A DNA stretch of 64,000 nucleotides from Piscinibacter gummiphilus (GTDB taxonomy: Bacteria; Pseudomonadota; Gammaproteobacteria; Burkholderiales; Burkholderiaceae_C), in the NCBI RefSeq assembly GCF_002116905.1, contig NZ_CP015118.1, positions 5,084,001 through 5,148,000 of the forward strand, written 5' to 3'. The translations under genes and the position numbers were made by a program. Position 1 is the first letter of the stretch, and the number at the start of each line of letters is the position of its first letter. The notes under the pieces were generated by a model, which did not search any database, was not told where the DNA came from, and was given only the letters and a program-made list of their open reading frames with translations. This document shows positions 48,435 to 59,662 of this stretch, piece after piece.

Positions 48435-49417
48435 TCAGTTGAAAGAACCGAAGCGCTTGAAGTTGCCGAAGTTCATCCAGATGAAGAAGGCCTTGCCGAC
48501 GATGTTCTCGTCGGGCACGAAGCCCCAGAACCGCGAGTCTTCCGAGTAGTCGCGGTTGTCACCCATCATGAAGTAATGACCCGCCGGCACCTTGCAGGTG
48601 ATTCCCTCGGCACTGTAGCGGCAGTTTTCCTTGTAAGGGAAAGTGGCATGTGGCACGACGTAACTGGGGCGCTTCGGGTCGACGAGGATGCGGTGGTCCT
48701 TCTCGCCGAGCTTCTCGGAGAACTGCGCCCGGTAGCGCATGCCGTCACCCGCCTGCGTGCCATCCTCGTCGTAGAACTCGGGCAGCGTCTGGGTGGGCAC
48801 GGGCTTGCCGTTCAGGTACAGCTTCTGGTTCAGATACGCCACCTCGTCGCCCGGCACGCCCACCACCCGCTTGATGTAGTCGATGGTGGGGTTGGCCGGG
48901 TAGCGGAACACCATCACGTCGCCGCGCTGCGGTTCGTTCAGCGGGATGATCTTCTTGTTGATCACCGGCAGGCGGATGCCGTAGTGGTACTTGTTGACGA
49001 GGATGAGGTCGCCGATCAGCAGCGTGGGCACCATCGACGCGGACGGGATCTTGAAGGGTTCGAACAGGAACGAGCGCAGCAGGAACACCACCAGGATCAC
49101 CGGGAACAGCCCGGCCGTCCAGTCGAGCCACCAGGGCTGGGCGAGCAGCGCCTCGCGGGCCGACGAGATGTCGCCGTCGACCTTCGCGATGCCCTTGTCG
49201 GCCAGCTGCTGCCGGCGGGCCGCGTCCTGGGCTTCGAGGTTTCGCGCCGCGGCCTGGCGGGCGGGTGCGAAACGGAAGCGTTCGGCCAGCCAGTACACCA
49301 GCGTGACGACCGTCAGGATGAACAGGAGGAAGGAGAAGTTGCCGGGCCACTTCCCGAGGTACCAGCCCCCCAGGAACACCACGAGGCAGCCATACAGAAC
49401 ACCAGTCAGAGCACCCA

Positions 49418-49418
<1 letters not shown>
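48435..49418 (-). CDS. lepB: Signal peptidase I
   Basis: 327 residues from ATG 49418. Two N-terminal membrane spans (about 5-45 and 105-125), nucleophile Ser in IPSASMVPTL, catalytic Lys in DYIKRVVGVPGD, and C-terminal MGDNRDYSEDSR. It cleaves Sec and Tat signal peptides, including those of the SGNH, GH16, RseB and MucD proteins here. Its ATG overlaps the lepA stop by one base. Confidence 0.96.
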
Positions 49419-51226
<1,808 letters not shown>

Positions 51227-51331
51227 GAGGAGCGGCGACCGGTTCGAGGCGGGTGATGTCGCATCAGCGGGGAGCTGCGCGAAGGCACGCGATCACGGTG
51301 CGAAGAGAGGGCAGATGCCCGTGCGTTGAAC

Positions 51332-51363
51332 AAAAAAAAGGCACGTCGAAGCTTTGACGCGCC
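51332..51363 (-). terminator. Rho-independent terminator in the lepA leader
   Basis: On the minus strand: stem GGCGCGTC/GACGTGCC (one G-U pair) with an 8-nt loop, followed by eight T. It lies about 105 nt before the lepA start, on the same strand. Either it ends a small RNA or 3' UTR from upstream, or it is an attenuator for lepA-lepB and genes beyond. Confidence 0.85.
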
Positions 51364-51395
51364 TTCCAACAAAACGTATGGCAACTGCTTGTTGG
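51332..51395 (-). ncRNA. Candidate small RNA or attenuated leader
   Basis: Between a -10-like TACAAT on the minus strand (51402-51407) and the T-tract, a transcript of about 64 nt would hold two hairpins: CCAACAA/TTGTTGG, then the terminator. It has no credible open frame. Position upstream of lepA on the same strand allows either a free sRNA or a prematurely ended lepA leader. This is inferred from structure alone. Confidence 0.45.
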
Positions 51396-51401
51396 GGTTT
51401 C

Positions 51402-51429
51402 ATTGTAGCCAAAAGCACCCCGCTGAAAA
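51402..51429 (-). promoter_or_regulatory. Putative sigma-70 promoter upstream of lepA
   Basis: On the minus strand TTTTCA (51424-51429), 16-bp spacer, TACAAT (51402-51407). The -10 is good and the -35 matches at 4 of 6. It would transcribe the candidate RNA and, on readthrough, lepA. A single perfect DnaA box TTATCCACA lies at 51490-51498. The remainder of 51430-51789 holds no gene that I can support. Confidence 0.4.
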
Positions 51430-51789
51430 CCGCGCCATTGCTTGATTGTGCGTCGTTGCAAGTCACCAACAGCAAAATCCGTCCACAGTTTATCCACAAA
51501 TGCTTGTGGGTAGCCTGGGGATAGTTGACGGGTCTGCGACTCCTTGCATCGGCCAGCAGTAAATGCCTGGCCGGGCGCTTCAATTGTATCGGATTGGCGG
51601 CTGAATTCCGGGCCGTTCAGTTCGGGTTAGTCACCGCAAACTTTCATGATGCGGGAATCGACGACCGATGGCCCGCCGACTTTTTTTTGTGACGACCCTG
51701 ACCCCATTTCGTCTCGTGGCAAATCCGGGTAAAGCAGTCGGGTGCATGCCCTCACGGGTTCGGAGGGCATGCGCCACGACATGCCGGTG

Positions 51790-53241
51790 TCACTTCGAGG
51801 GCGGGATGCGCACGTACTGCGCCCACTCGTTGCGCAGCAGGGTCACCGACAGCGGCTTCGCCTTGTCCGACTTCCCGACCACGGCCTCGAACTGCTTCAG
51901 GTCGCCGAGTTCGGTGTCGCCGACCGCGAGGATCACGTCGCCCGCGCGCACGCCCACGGCCTCGGCGCCTCCGCTGACCGACACCACCTTCACGCCGCCG
52001 GACACACGCGCGGACTGCCGCTCGGTATCGCTCAGGCCCGAGACCACGAGGCCCCACGCACGCGCGGCCTGCGAGCCCTTCGACTCCGGCGGCTCGGCAC
52101 GTTCGGCCGGCGCGGCGGCCTGCTGCGCGGGCATCTCGGCGAGCGTCGCCTTGATCTCGAGCGGCTTCCCGCGGCGGTTGATCTGCAGCACGATGGGCGT
52201 GCCCGGCTTGATGACGCCCAGCGCGCGGCGCAGCTCGACCGGGCCGTCGATGGGCTTGCCGTTGAGCGCGAGCACGATGTCGCCCAGGCGCAACCCCGCC
52301 TTCTCGGCCGGGCCGCCCTTGACCACCTGGCTCACGAACGCGCCGCGGTTCTTGGTCTTGCTCAGGCCGTACTCCTCGGCGGCCTCACGGGGCACCTCGG
52401 TGGGCAGGATGCCCAGGTAGCCGCGCACCACGCGGCCGCCGGACTTGAGCTGGTCGGCGATGCGCATGGCCTCGTCGATCGGGATGGCGAACGAGATGCC
52501 CACGTAGCTGCCCACGGGGCTGTAGATCTGCGAGTTCACGCCCACGGCCTCGCCGCGGATGTTGATCAGCGGGCCGCCCGAGTTGCCGGGGTTCACGGCC
52601 ACGTCGGTCTGGATCAGCGCGACCTCGGAGCCGGTCTCGCGCGACTTGGCGCTGACGATGCCGGCGGTCACGGTGTTGTCGAAGCCGAACGGCGAGCCGA
52701 TGGCGACGACCCATTCGCCCACCCGCAGGCGGCTCACGTCACCGATGCGCAGCACCGGCAGGCCGGTGGCGTCGATCTTGACGAGGGCGACGTCGGTGCG
52801 TTCGTCGGCGCCCACGATCTTCGCCTTGAACTCACGCTTGTCGGTCATGGTCACGTAGACCTCCGACGCACCGGCGATCACGTGCGCGTTGGTCATCACG
52901 TAGCCGTCGGCGCTCAGGATGAAGCCGGAGCCTTCGCCACGAGGCACCTCGTCGCTCTGCTGCAGCGACGGCGCGCGGCGGCGGAACGGCAGGCGCGCCC
53001 CGTCGGCGCTTCGTTCGGTGGTGCGGATGTTCACGACGGCCGGGCCGACCTTGTCGACCAGGTCCGCGAAATCGGGCAGTTCGCGCGCCTGCGCCTGGGC
53101 GCCGGATGGCAGCACCAGGGCCGACAGGCCGAGCACGGCCCCGCTGGCCAGCAGCAGGAGGCCGCGGCGCATCGACGCGAGGCCGGTCGACACCGAACCG
53201 GGGAAGGGGCTGGATGGCATGGATGAATCCTCGTGGCTCAT
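51790..53241 (-). CDS. mucD: Periplasmic Do-type serine protease (MucD/DegP)
   Basis: 483 residues from ATG 53241; ATG 53220 (MPSSPF) is an alternative. It has a signal peptide (about to AQAQA), then the trypsin-like domain with His in TNAHVI, Asp in ERTDVALVKI and Ser in GNSGGP. Two PDZ domains follow (about 285-380 and 395-480). It degrades misfolded envelope proteins and dampens sigma-E signalling. It is the last gene of the rpoE-rseA-rseB-mucD module. Confidence 0.95.
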   Translation of the reverse strand: MSHEDSSMPSSPFPGSVSTGLASMRRGLLLLASGAVLGLSALVLPSGAQAQARELPDFADLVDKVGPAVVNIRTTERSADGARLPFRRRAPSLQQSDEVPRGEGSGFILSADGYVMTNAHVIAGASEVYVTMTDKREFKAKIVGADERTDVALVKIDATGLPVLRIGDVSRLRVGEWVVAIGSPFGFDNTVTAGIVSAKSRETGSEVALIQTDVAVNPGNSGGPLINIRGEAVGVNSQIYSPVGSYVGISFAIPIDEAMRIADQLKSGGRVVRGYLGILPTEVPREAAEEYGLSKTKNRGAFVSQVVKGGPAEKAGLRLGDIVLALNGKPIDGPVELRRALGVIKPGTPIVLQINRRGKPLEIKATLAEMPAQQAAAPAERAEPPESKGSQAARAWGLVVSGLSDTERQSARVSGGVKVVSVSGGAEAVGVRAGDVILAVGDTELGDLKQFEAVVGKSDKAKPLSVTLLRNEWAQYVRIPPSK

Positions 53242-53352
53242 GAAAACGAAACAACGGATCGAACGGACACGGCCGGGCGGTCACCCGCCCCTCGCCCTTG
53301 CCATTCCGCCGCGATGTTGCCCGAATTCCAGCGCCCGCCCGCGACCGGCGGA

Positions 53353-54399
53353 TTACTTGCGGCGCTCGAGGGCTTCGGAGAACAGGCGCAGCGTCGGGGC
53401 CGGCACGTCGCCCATCAGCGTGACCCACCAGTCGGACTGGCGGTGCATCAGGGTCTGGGTGGCGCCGATGGCGGTGTTCATGGGGCGCGGATGGCGCTCG
53501 GGGTTGTACGGCTCGATGAAGATCGACACGGAGGTCAGTCCGTCGGTGAAGACGGCCTGCACGAGCTGGGGCTCATGCCCCGCGGCGGGCGACTGCGCCC
53601 GCAACGGTCCGTCCACGGGCCGCTTCACGCAGCTGACCAGGCGGAAGCCCGGCACCTTCGTCTCGAGGTGCCATCCCTCGGCCTCGAGGGTGGTGGATGC
53701 CGCGCCGGGCTGGAGCACCTTGTAGCCGTCGAGCTTGCGGATGGGCTGCATCATCGCGTCGACGGACGGGTGCACGCCGATGGCCACGTCGGAGAACGCG
53801 GAGGACTCGAGCACGCCGCCGCGCTCGCCGAGCACCTCGGTGCGCAGCAGCAGGCCCGTGGCCGCGTCGGACCACAGGCGGTAGCCATAACGGTGACCAT
53901 CCTTCGGGCGCAGCGAGAGCACGTTCGCCTCGCGGCCGGCGACCCGCTCCTGCCCGACGGCGCGCAGGTCGTAGTACTCGGCCACGCGGTCACCACCGGC
54001 CTGCAGCAGGCCGGGGAAGGAGCTGAGCTGGTCACGCTGCTCGACCATCGCGATGCGGCGCTGGGGCCACACGGTGTGCACCTGTTCGTTGTGACGCACG
54101 ATGTGGCGGGCCTGGCCATCGAGGGCATCGATGCGCTCGAACTGGTCGCGCCCTTCGCAGTAGTGCGTGATGCGCGAGCTGGCGACGGCGCCGCCGCTGC
54201 TGACGATCACGGTGCCCTGGTAGCTCCGCTTGTTCGCGGCTTCCTGGATGCGGTACAGCCAGGCCTTGGCCTCGCGCTTTTCCACGAGGGCATCGCCGCT
54301 GTTGAGCGCGCTCTGCGCGTGCACGAGGTGGGCGGGGAGCGCCGCCACCCAGAACAGGGTCAGCCAGGACAGTCGGAACCGCGCGGAAGGCGTCAGCAT
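53353..54399 (-). CDS. rseB: Sigma-E regulatory protein RseB/MucB
   Basis: 348 residues with a signal peptide ending near LVHAQ. A large LolA-like domain (YQGTVIVSSGG, ITHYCEGRDQFERID) is followed by a smaller C-terminal domain (MucB/RseB_C). RseB binds the periplasmic part of RseA and protects it from proteolysis until lipids or LPS displace it. It is 3 bp after rseA. Confidence 0.93.
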   Translation of the reverse strand: MLTPSARFRLSWLTLFWVAALPAHLVHAQSALNSGDALVEKREAKAWLYRIQEAANKRSYQGTVIVSSGGAVASSRITHYCEGRDQFERIDALDGQARHIVRHNEQVHTVWPQRRIAMVEQRDQLSSFPGLLQAGGDRVAEYYDLRAVGQERVAGREANVLSLRPKDGHRYGYRLWSDAATGLLLRTEVLGERGGVLESSAFSDVAIGVHPSVDAMMQPIRKLDGYKVLQPGAASTTLEAEGWHLETKVPGFRLVSCVKRPVDGPLRAQSPAAGHEPQLVQAVFTDGLTSVSIFIEPYNPERHPRPMNTAIGATQTLMHRQSDWWVTLMGDVPAPTLRLFSEALERRK

Positions 54400-54402
54400 G
54401 AA

Positions 54403-55101
54403 TCAGCGGCCCGCCGTCGCGGTGTTGTTGGTGATGGCAGCTGCATTGCGCAGGAAACCCGACGGCGCACCGGGGCCGGAGCTGCCACCGAACTTCTTGT
54501 GGGCGGCGAGGTATTCGTCGAGGCGCGCGTCCCGGATCAGCTTGCCGTCGAGCACGATCTGCGGGCTGTCGGACGGGAGATCGAAGCCCGGCACGTTGCT
54601 CGCGCCAGGCGACGCGGCCAGCGTGATGGACGACGGGGTGGAGCGGACGCCAGCCATCACGGTGCCGCCGGCATCGGCGCCACCGGGCAGGCGGGTGACG
54701 ACGAGCACGCTCGCCACCACGGCGAAGCCCGCCATCACGGCCGCGGGCGTGCGCCAGTTGCGCCAGACGGCGTGGCCACCGGCCTGGGCATTGGCCACCG
54801 CCGGCAGCGGATGGGGTTCGGCCACCTCGGCAGCGGGCCGGGGCGCGAGCACCACCGGCTCCTCGGCCAGCTTCGTGCGCAGCGCGGCCAGGAAGTCGAG
54901 GTCGCGGGCCGCCGGCGCGGCGAGGTCGTCGGAGCGCAGCACGTCGCCGATCAACTGGTAGGTGTGCCACGTCTCTCGCGCGTCGGCATCGTCGCGCCAG
55001 CGCGCGCACGCGCGGGCCACCTCGGAGGCACCGAGTTCACCATCCATGAGCGCCGACAGATCGTCCATCGGCGGCAGATTGCCTTCAGAGCGTTGCGACA
55101 T
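54403..55101 (-). CDS. rseA: Anti-sigma-E factor RseA/MucA
   Basis: 232 residues from ATG 55101, chosen because GGAG lies 6 nt upstream; a TTG at 55113 would extend it by four residues. The N-terminal domain (about 10-80) has LSALMDGELGASEVARACARW and WHTYQLIGDVLR, the RseA_N fold. A membrane span (about 118-136) and a periplasmic tail follow. It holds RpoE at the membrane and is cleaved by DegS and RseP under stress. Confidence 0.92.
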   Translation of the reverse strand: MSQRSEGNLPPMDDLSALMDGELGASEVARACARWRDDADARETWHTYQLIGDVLRSDDLAAPAARDLDFLAALRTKLAEEPVVLAPRPAAEVAEPHPLPAVANAQAGGHAVWRNWRTPAAVMAGFAVVASVLVVTRLPGGADAGGTVMAGVRSTPSSITLAASPGASNVPGFDLPSDSPQIVLDGKLIRDARLDEYLAAHKKFGGSSGPGAPSGFLRNAAAITNNTATAGR

Positions 55102-55191
55102 CACCATCTCCAACCATCAAACCACACCCAGCGGCCACCCGGAGGCGGCCCCCTTCATCTTTCGAGCCCATGACGGCCCCGGAGGGCGCCG

Positions 55192-55800
55192 TCACCAGCG
55201 CTCCCCTTCCCGCGTGTCGAGCAGCGGCCGCAACCGCTGCGCGATGGCCTCCCGTGCCCGGAAGATGCGCGAACGGACGGTGCCGATCGGGCAATCCATC
55301 AGTTCGGCGATCTCCTCGTAGCTCAGGCCCTCGATCTCGCGGAGCGTGATCGCCTGCCGGAGGTCGTCGGACAGCGCCTCGATCGCCGCGTTCACCGCGG
55401 CGGCGATCTCCTTGCTGGCCATGACTGCTTCGGGCGTCTCGCCGTCGGTTAGTTCATTCTCCACGCGGGAAGTTTCATCGTCGTCTTCCCGGGATGCGCG
55501 CGCGGATTCCGTCACGATCGGATCCCGCTTGAGGCCCACGAGGGCCTTTTTCGCGGTGTTGACCGCGATGCGGTAGAGCCAGGTGTAGAACTGGCTCTCA
55601 CCGCGGAACTGCGGAATGGCCCGGTAGGCGCGGATGAAGGTCTCCTGGGCGATGTCCGGCACCAGGTCGACGTCGCGCACCATGCGGCCGATCAGGCGCT
55701 CGATGCGGCGCTGGTACTTCACGACCAGCATCTCGAACGCCTTCACGTCGCCGCGCTTGACTCGCTCGATGAGGGGGGCGTCTGCGTCAGGGGTGCTCAT
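55192..55800 (-). CDS. rpoE: RNA polymerase sigma factor RpoE/AlgU
   Basis: 202 residues. Region 2 with DIAQETFIRAYRAIPQFRG and YTWLYRIAVNTAKK, and region 4 with LREIEGLSYEEIAELMDCP followed by GTVRSRIFRARE. It directs the envelope stress response. It is kept inactive by RseA encoded 90 bp downstream, and shares its minus-strand cluster with fabF and acpP upstream. Confidence 0.97.
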   Translation of the reverse strand: MSTPDADAPLIERVKRGDVKAFEMLVVKYQRRIERLIGRMVRDVDLVPDIAQETFIRAYRAIPQFRGESQFYTWLYRIAVNTAKKALVGLKRDPIVTESARASREDDDETSRVENELTDGETPEAVMASKEIAAAVNAAIEALSDDLRQAITLREIEGLSYEEIAELMDCPIGTVRSRIFRAREAIAQRLRPLLDTREGERW

Positions 55801-55810
55801 ACAGGCGCAA

Positions 55811-56239
55811 TCAGAAGTCGGCGGCCAGCCGCGGGGCGGACGGGCGGGCGGAATGGAGCGAGCAGCGCAGCGCGTGCCACACCGACTCGTGCCCGGCGCG
55901 CTGCACCGGCAGCCACCGGGCGAACCGGGCGCCCTCGGGAAGGAAACGCAGCAGCAGGCCGCTGCCCGCGTCGAGCGCGACCGTCACCGAACCGGGCTGG
56001 CCGTCGAGGAACCAGGCCTGCGAATCCCAGCGGAGGTGGAACGGCGCAGGCGAGCGGCAGGCCCACGCCGCAGCGGCCAGCGCCAGCATGACCCAGGCGA
56101 ATCCGAAAGGTTCCATCGAAAAGCGGGCCCACGCCCAGGCGGCAGCCGCCCCGACGGCGGCCACGGCCGCCATCAGGCACAGGCCGCGCCAGACGCCGAA
56201 GCGGGACACGGAGAGGGAGACGGCCGGAGGCGCCTGCAT
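55811..56239 (-). CDS. Hypothetical membrane protein, YgfX/CptA-like
   Basis: 142 residues. Two membrane spans near 18-60 are followed by a soluble part with LRWDSQAWFLDG, GLLLRFLPEGA and a final stretch WHALRCSLHSAR. That order of spans and a W-rich strand recalls YgfX/CptA-type proteins, but the match is by pattern only. It lies between fabF and rpoE (10 bp before rpoE), a place where betaproteobacteria often keep a small unnamed gene. Confidence 0.65.
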   Translation of the reverse strand: MQAPPAVSLSVSRFGVWRGLCLMAAVAAVGAAAAWAWARFSMEPFGFAWVMLALAAAAWACRSPAPFHLRWDSQAWFLDGQPGSVTVALDAGSGLLLRFLPEGARFARWLPVQRAGHESVWHALRCSLHSARPSAPRLAADF

Positions 56240-56260
56240 GGGCCGCGCGCGGCGCCGCGC

Positions 56261-57505
56261 TCAGGCGCGCTTGAAGACCAGGGTGCCGTTCGTGCCGCCG
56301 AAACCGAAGTTGTTCTTCACGGCGTACTCGATCTTCATCTCCCGTGCGGTGTTCGCGCAGTAGTCCAGGTCGCACTCGGGGTCCTGGTTGAAGATGTTGA
56401 TCGTGGGCGGGGCCACCTGGTGATGGAGGGCCAGCACGGTGAAGACCGATTCGATGCCACCGGCACCGCCGAGCAGGTGCCCGGTCATCGATTTCGTGGA
56501 ACTCAGCACCATGTTCTTCGCATGGTCGCCGAAGGCGAGCTTCACCGCGTTCGTTTCGTTGACGTCGCCGAGCGGCGTGGAGGTGCCGTGGGCGTTCAGG
56601 TACTGGACCTGGTCGGCGTTGATGCCGGCGTTGCGCAGGGCAGCCTTCATCGACCGCTTGGGGCCGTCGACGTTCGGGGCGGTCATGTGGAACGCGTCAC
56701 CGCCCATGCCGAAGCCCGAGAGCTCGGCGTAGATCTTGGCGCCACGCTTCTTCGCGTGTTCGTACTCTTCGAGCACCAGCACGCCGGCGCCCTCGCCCAG
56801 CACGAAGCCGTCGCGGTCCTTGTCCCACGGGCGCGACGCCGTCTTGGGATCGTCGTTGCGGGTGGACAGCGCCCGGGCCGCGGCGAAACCGCCCACGCCC
56901 AGCGGCGACACCGTGGATTCGGCGCCACCGGCGATCATCACGTCGGCATCGCCGTACTCGATGAGGCGGCCGGCCTCACCGATGGAGTGCAGCCCGGTGG
57001 TGCACGCCGTCACGATGGCGAGGTTCGGGCCCTGGAACCCGAACTTGATGGAGACGTGCCCGGAGATCATGTTGATGATCGAGGCGGGCACGAAGAAGGG
57101 GGACACGCGGCGCGGGCCGCGTGCCGTCAATTCGGCGTGGGTTTCCTCGATCATCGGCAGGCCGCCGATGCCCGAACCCACGATGCAGCCGATGCGCTCG
57201 GCTGCTTCCTCACTCAGCGCGTCGCCCGTGGGCAGACCCGCGTCCTGCACCGCCTGGATGGATGCCGCCAATCCGTAATGGATGAAGGTGTCCATGTGGC
57301 GGGCTTCCTTGGCCGGGAAGTAGTCCTCGACATTGAACCCCTTCACTTCGCCCGCGAAACGGCAGGCCAGGTTCGACGCATCGAACTTGGTGATGGAGTC
57401 AATGCCGGAACGCCCGGCCAGGATGTTGGCCCAGCCTTCGGCCACCGTGTTGCCCACGGGGCTGATGAGGCCGAGGCCAGTGACGACGACGCGACGACGG
57501 GTCAT
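56261..57505 (-). CDS. fabF: 3-oxoacyl-[ACP] synthase II (FabF)
   Basis: 414 residues. Cys nucleophile in VTACTTGLHSIGEA, His in NAHGTSTPLGD and GHLLGGAGGIES, and C-terminal NNFGFGGTNGTLVF. It elongates acyl-ACP with malonyl-ACP. It follows acpP after 32 bp. Confidence 0.97.
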   Translation of the reverse strand: MTRRRVVVTGLGLISPVGNTVAEGWANILAGRSGIDSITKFDASNLACRFAGEVKGFNVEDYFPAKEARHMDTFIHYGLAASIQAVQDAGLPTGDALSEEAAERIGCIVGSGIGGLPMIEETHAELTARGPRRVSPFFVPASIINMISGHVSIKFGFQGPNLAIVTACTTGLHSIGEAGRLIEYGDADVMIAGGAESTVSPLGVGGFAAARALSTRNDDPKTASRPWDKDRDGFVLGEGAGVLVLEEYEHAKKRGAKIYAELSGFGMGGDAFHMTAPNVDGPKRSMKAALRNAGINADQVQYLNAHGTSTPLGDVNETNAVKLAFGDHAKNMVLSSTKSMTGHLLGGAGGIESVFTVLALHHQVAPPTINIFNQDPECDLDYCANTAREMKIEYAVKNNFGFGGTNGTLVFKRA

Positions 57506-57537
57506 ACGCTTGATGCAGTGATTGGAGGACGAGGCCC

Positions 57538-57777
57538 TCAGGCCTTCTGGTTCTTCAGCGCGTAGTCGATCGCGAGCTGGACGGTCGTGATCTTCTCCGC
57601 TTCTTCGTCGGGGATCTCGATGCCGAACTCGTCTTCCAGCGCCATCACCAGTTCCACGGTGTCGAGAGAGTCGGCGCCCAGATCGGCCACGAAGGCCTTC
57701 TCGTTGGACACATCGGCCTCAGGCACGCCGAGTTGCTCGGCAATGATTTTCTTCACACGTGCTTCGATATCGCTCAT
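57538..57777 (-). CDS. acpP: Acyl carrier protein (fatty acid synthesis)
   Basis: 79 residues, acidic. Phosphopantetheine Ser in DLGADSLDTVELVMALE. It is the central carrier of fatty acid synthesis. A promoter-like TAGAAT on the minus strand lies about 30 nt upstream, in a 14-bp motif repeated before rpmF. Confidence 0.98.
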   Translation of the reverse strand: MSDIEARVKKIIAEQLGVPEADVSNEKAFVADLGADSLDTVELVMALEDEFGIEIPDEEAEKITTVQLAIDYALKNQKA

Positions 57778-57804
57778 GACTCCTCCAGGAGGGTTTGCTT
57801 GGAC

Positions 57805-57818
57805 AGCCCGAGATTCTA
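57805..57818 (-). promoter_or_regulatory. Promoter-like motif upstream of acpP (shared with rpmF)
   Basis: Minus strand TAGAATCTCGGGCT, with TAGAAT as a -10 hexamer. The identical 14 bp occurs before rpmF (62214-62227). No good -35 is seen, so an activator or an extended -10 may be used. Confidence 0.4.
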
Positions 57819-57910
57819 CGGCTTGTGAGGTGTCTGCTTCGAGACACCCCCAGGACGTGCCGGTCGGGCTTGAAAACCGGATGAAACGGACGCCATTCCG
57901 GCGCCCGGGT

Positions 57911-58660
57911 TCAATTCATGTACATGCCACCGTTGACATGCAGTTCGCTGCCGGTGATGTAGCCGGCCTGCGGGGAAGCGAGGAACGCCACCGCATGGGC
58001 GATGTCCTGGGCCGAACCGAGCCGGCCGAGGGGGATCTGCCCGAGCAGGGAGGCGGTCTGCGCTTCCGACAATTCCTTGGTCATGTCCGTCTCGATGAAC
58101 CCGGGGGCCACGCAGTTGACGGTGATGCCGCGGCTGCCCAGCTCGCGAGCGAGCGAACGGGTCATGCCGGCGACACCCGCCTTGGCGGCGGCGTAGTTCG
58201 CCTGGCCGGCGTTGCCGCTGGCCCCGACGACGGACGTGATGTTGACGATGCGGCCGTAGCGCTGCTTCATCATCGGCTTGATGGCGGCGCGGCTGGCGCG
58301 GAAGACGGCCTTCAGGTTGGTGTCGAGCACCGCGTCCCAGTCGTCGTCCTTCATGCGCATGGACAGCGTGTCGCGCGTGATGCCTGCGTTGTTCACCAGC
58401 ACGTGCAGCGCGCCGAATTCCTTGACGATGCCGTCCACCGCGGCGTCGAGGCCGGCGGCGTCGTTGACGTTCAGCACGATGCCGCGCGAGCCTTCGTGGC
58501 CCGCGAGGCCCTGCGTGATGGCCTGCGCGCCGGCTTCGGTCGTGGCCGTGCCGATCACCTTCAGGCCCGCCTTGGCCAGCGCGACCGCGATGGCGCGGCC
58601 GATGCCGCGCGATGCGCCCGTGACCAGGGCCACCTGCCCCACCACCGAAACTTCACTCAT
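57911..58660 (-). CDS. fabG: 3-oxoacyl-[ACP] reductase (FabG)
   Basis: 249 residues from ATG 58660. SDR fold: GASRGIGRAIA, NNAGITRDTLSMRM, catalytic Ser in NITSVVGASGNAGQ and Y-x3-K in YAAAKAGV. NADPH reduction of 3-oxoacyl-ACP. Its start overlaps the fabD stop by 4 bp; it is 133 bp before acpP. Confidence 0.97.
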   Translation of the reverse strand: MSEVSVVGQVALVTGASRGIGRAIAVALAKAGLKVIGTATTEAGAQAITQGLAGHEGSRGIVLNVNDAAGLDAAVDGIVKEFGALHVLVNNAGITRDTLSMRMKDDDWDAVLDTNLKAVFRASRAAIKPMMKQRYGRIVNITSVVGASGNAGQANYAAAKAGVAGMTRSLARELGSRGITVNCVAPGFIETDMTKELSEAQTASLLGQIPLGRLGSAQDIAHAVAFLASPQAGYITGSELHVNGGMYMN

Positions 58661-59595
58661 GACAGCATCCCCTTTGCTTCGGCCAGCGAGGCCGGATCGA
58701 ACAGCGGCGCTCCGGTGGCGTCCGCCTCGATGCGCTTGACCATGCCGGCGAGCACCTTGCCCGGACCGCACTCGATGACGTGGAGGATGCCACGGGCGCG
58801 GATCGCCTGGACCGTCTCCACCCACCGCACCGGGCCGAAGGCCTGGCGGTAGAGGGCGTCGCGGATGGCGGCCGGGTCGGTCTGCACCGCCACGTCGATG
58901 TTGTTGATCACGGGAATCACGGGCGTTGTGATCGCGGTGGCGGCCAGACGTTCCTTCAACCGGTCGGCCGCGGGCTTCATCAGGCTCGAATGGAACGGGG
59001 CGGACACCGACAGCAGCAGCGCGCGCTTGGCGCCCTTGGCCTTCAGCACCTCGCAGGCCTTCTCGACCGCGGCCTTGGTGCCGGCGATCACGATCTGCTT
59101 CGGGTCGTTGAAGTTCACGGCCTCGACCACTTCGCCCGCGGCGGCGGCCGCCTCGGCGCAGCCGTCGCGCACGGCCTGGGCGTCGAGCCCGAGGATGGCG
59201 GCCATGCCGCCCGCGCCCACCGGCACGGCTTCCTGCATCGCCTGGGCGCGGAAGCGCACGAGCGGCAGCGCGTCGGCCAGCGTCAGCGCGCCGGCGGCGA
59301 CCAGCGCCGAGTACTCGCCGAGCGAGTGGCCGGCCACCACGGCGGGCTTCAGGCCGGTCTCGGCGAGCCACGCACGCAGGTTCGCCACCGCGGCCGTCAG
59401 CATGACGGGCTGCGTGTTGGTGGTGAGATCGAGGGTTTCCTTCGGGCCCTGGGCGATCAGGGCGCCGATGTCCTCGCCGAGGGCCGACGAGGCTTCGGCA
59501 AGGGTCTCACGGACGGCCGGGTGGTCGCCCCACGCGTCGAGCATGCCGACGGTCTGGGAGCCCTGGCCGGGAAAAACGAATGCAAACGGAGTCAT
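58657..59595 (-). CDS. fabD: Malonyl-CoA:ACP transacylase (FabD)
   Basis: 312 residues from ATG 59595 (MTPFAFVFPGQGSQTVGM). Active-site Ser in GHSLGEYSALVAAG, Arg in RFRAQAMQEAV, and His in SAPFHSSLM. Provides malonyl-ACP. Confidence 0.97.
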   Translation of the reverse strand: MTPFAFVFPGQGSQTVGMLDAWGDHPAVRETLAEASSALGEDIGALIAQGPKETLDLTTNTQPVMLTAAVANLRAWLAETGLKPAVVAGHSLGEYSALVAAGALTLADALPLVRFRAQAMQEAVPVGAGGMAAILGLDAQAVRDGCAEAAAAAGEVVEAVNFNDPKQIVIAGTKAAVEKACEVLKAKGAKRALLLSVSAPFHSSLMKPAADRLKERLAATAITTPVIPVINNIDVAVQTDPAAIRDALYRQAFGPVRWVETVQAIRARGILHVIECGPGKVLAGMVKRIEADATGAPLFDPASLAEAKGMLS

Positions 59596-59662
59596 GCCAA
59601 CACTTCCTGTTGTGTGTTCTGGGTCACGCACGCGGCGGGACGGGTTCAGCAGTGAGTGGACG

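Noticed and set aside
51480..51540. A DnaA box (TTATCCACA at 51490-51498) as part of an origin
   Set aside because: Only one perfect box, no AT-rich unwinding region and no dnaA or dnaN nearby.
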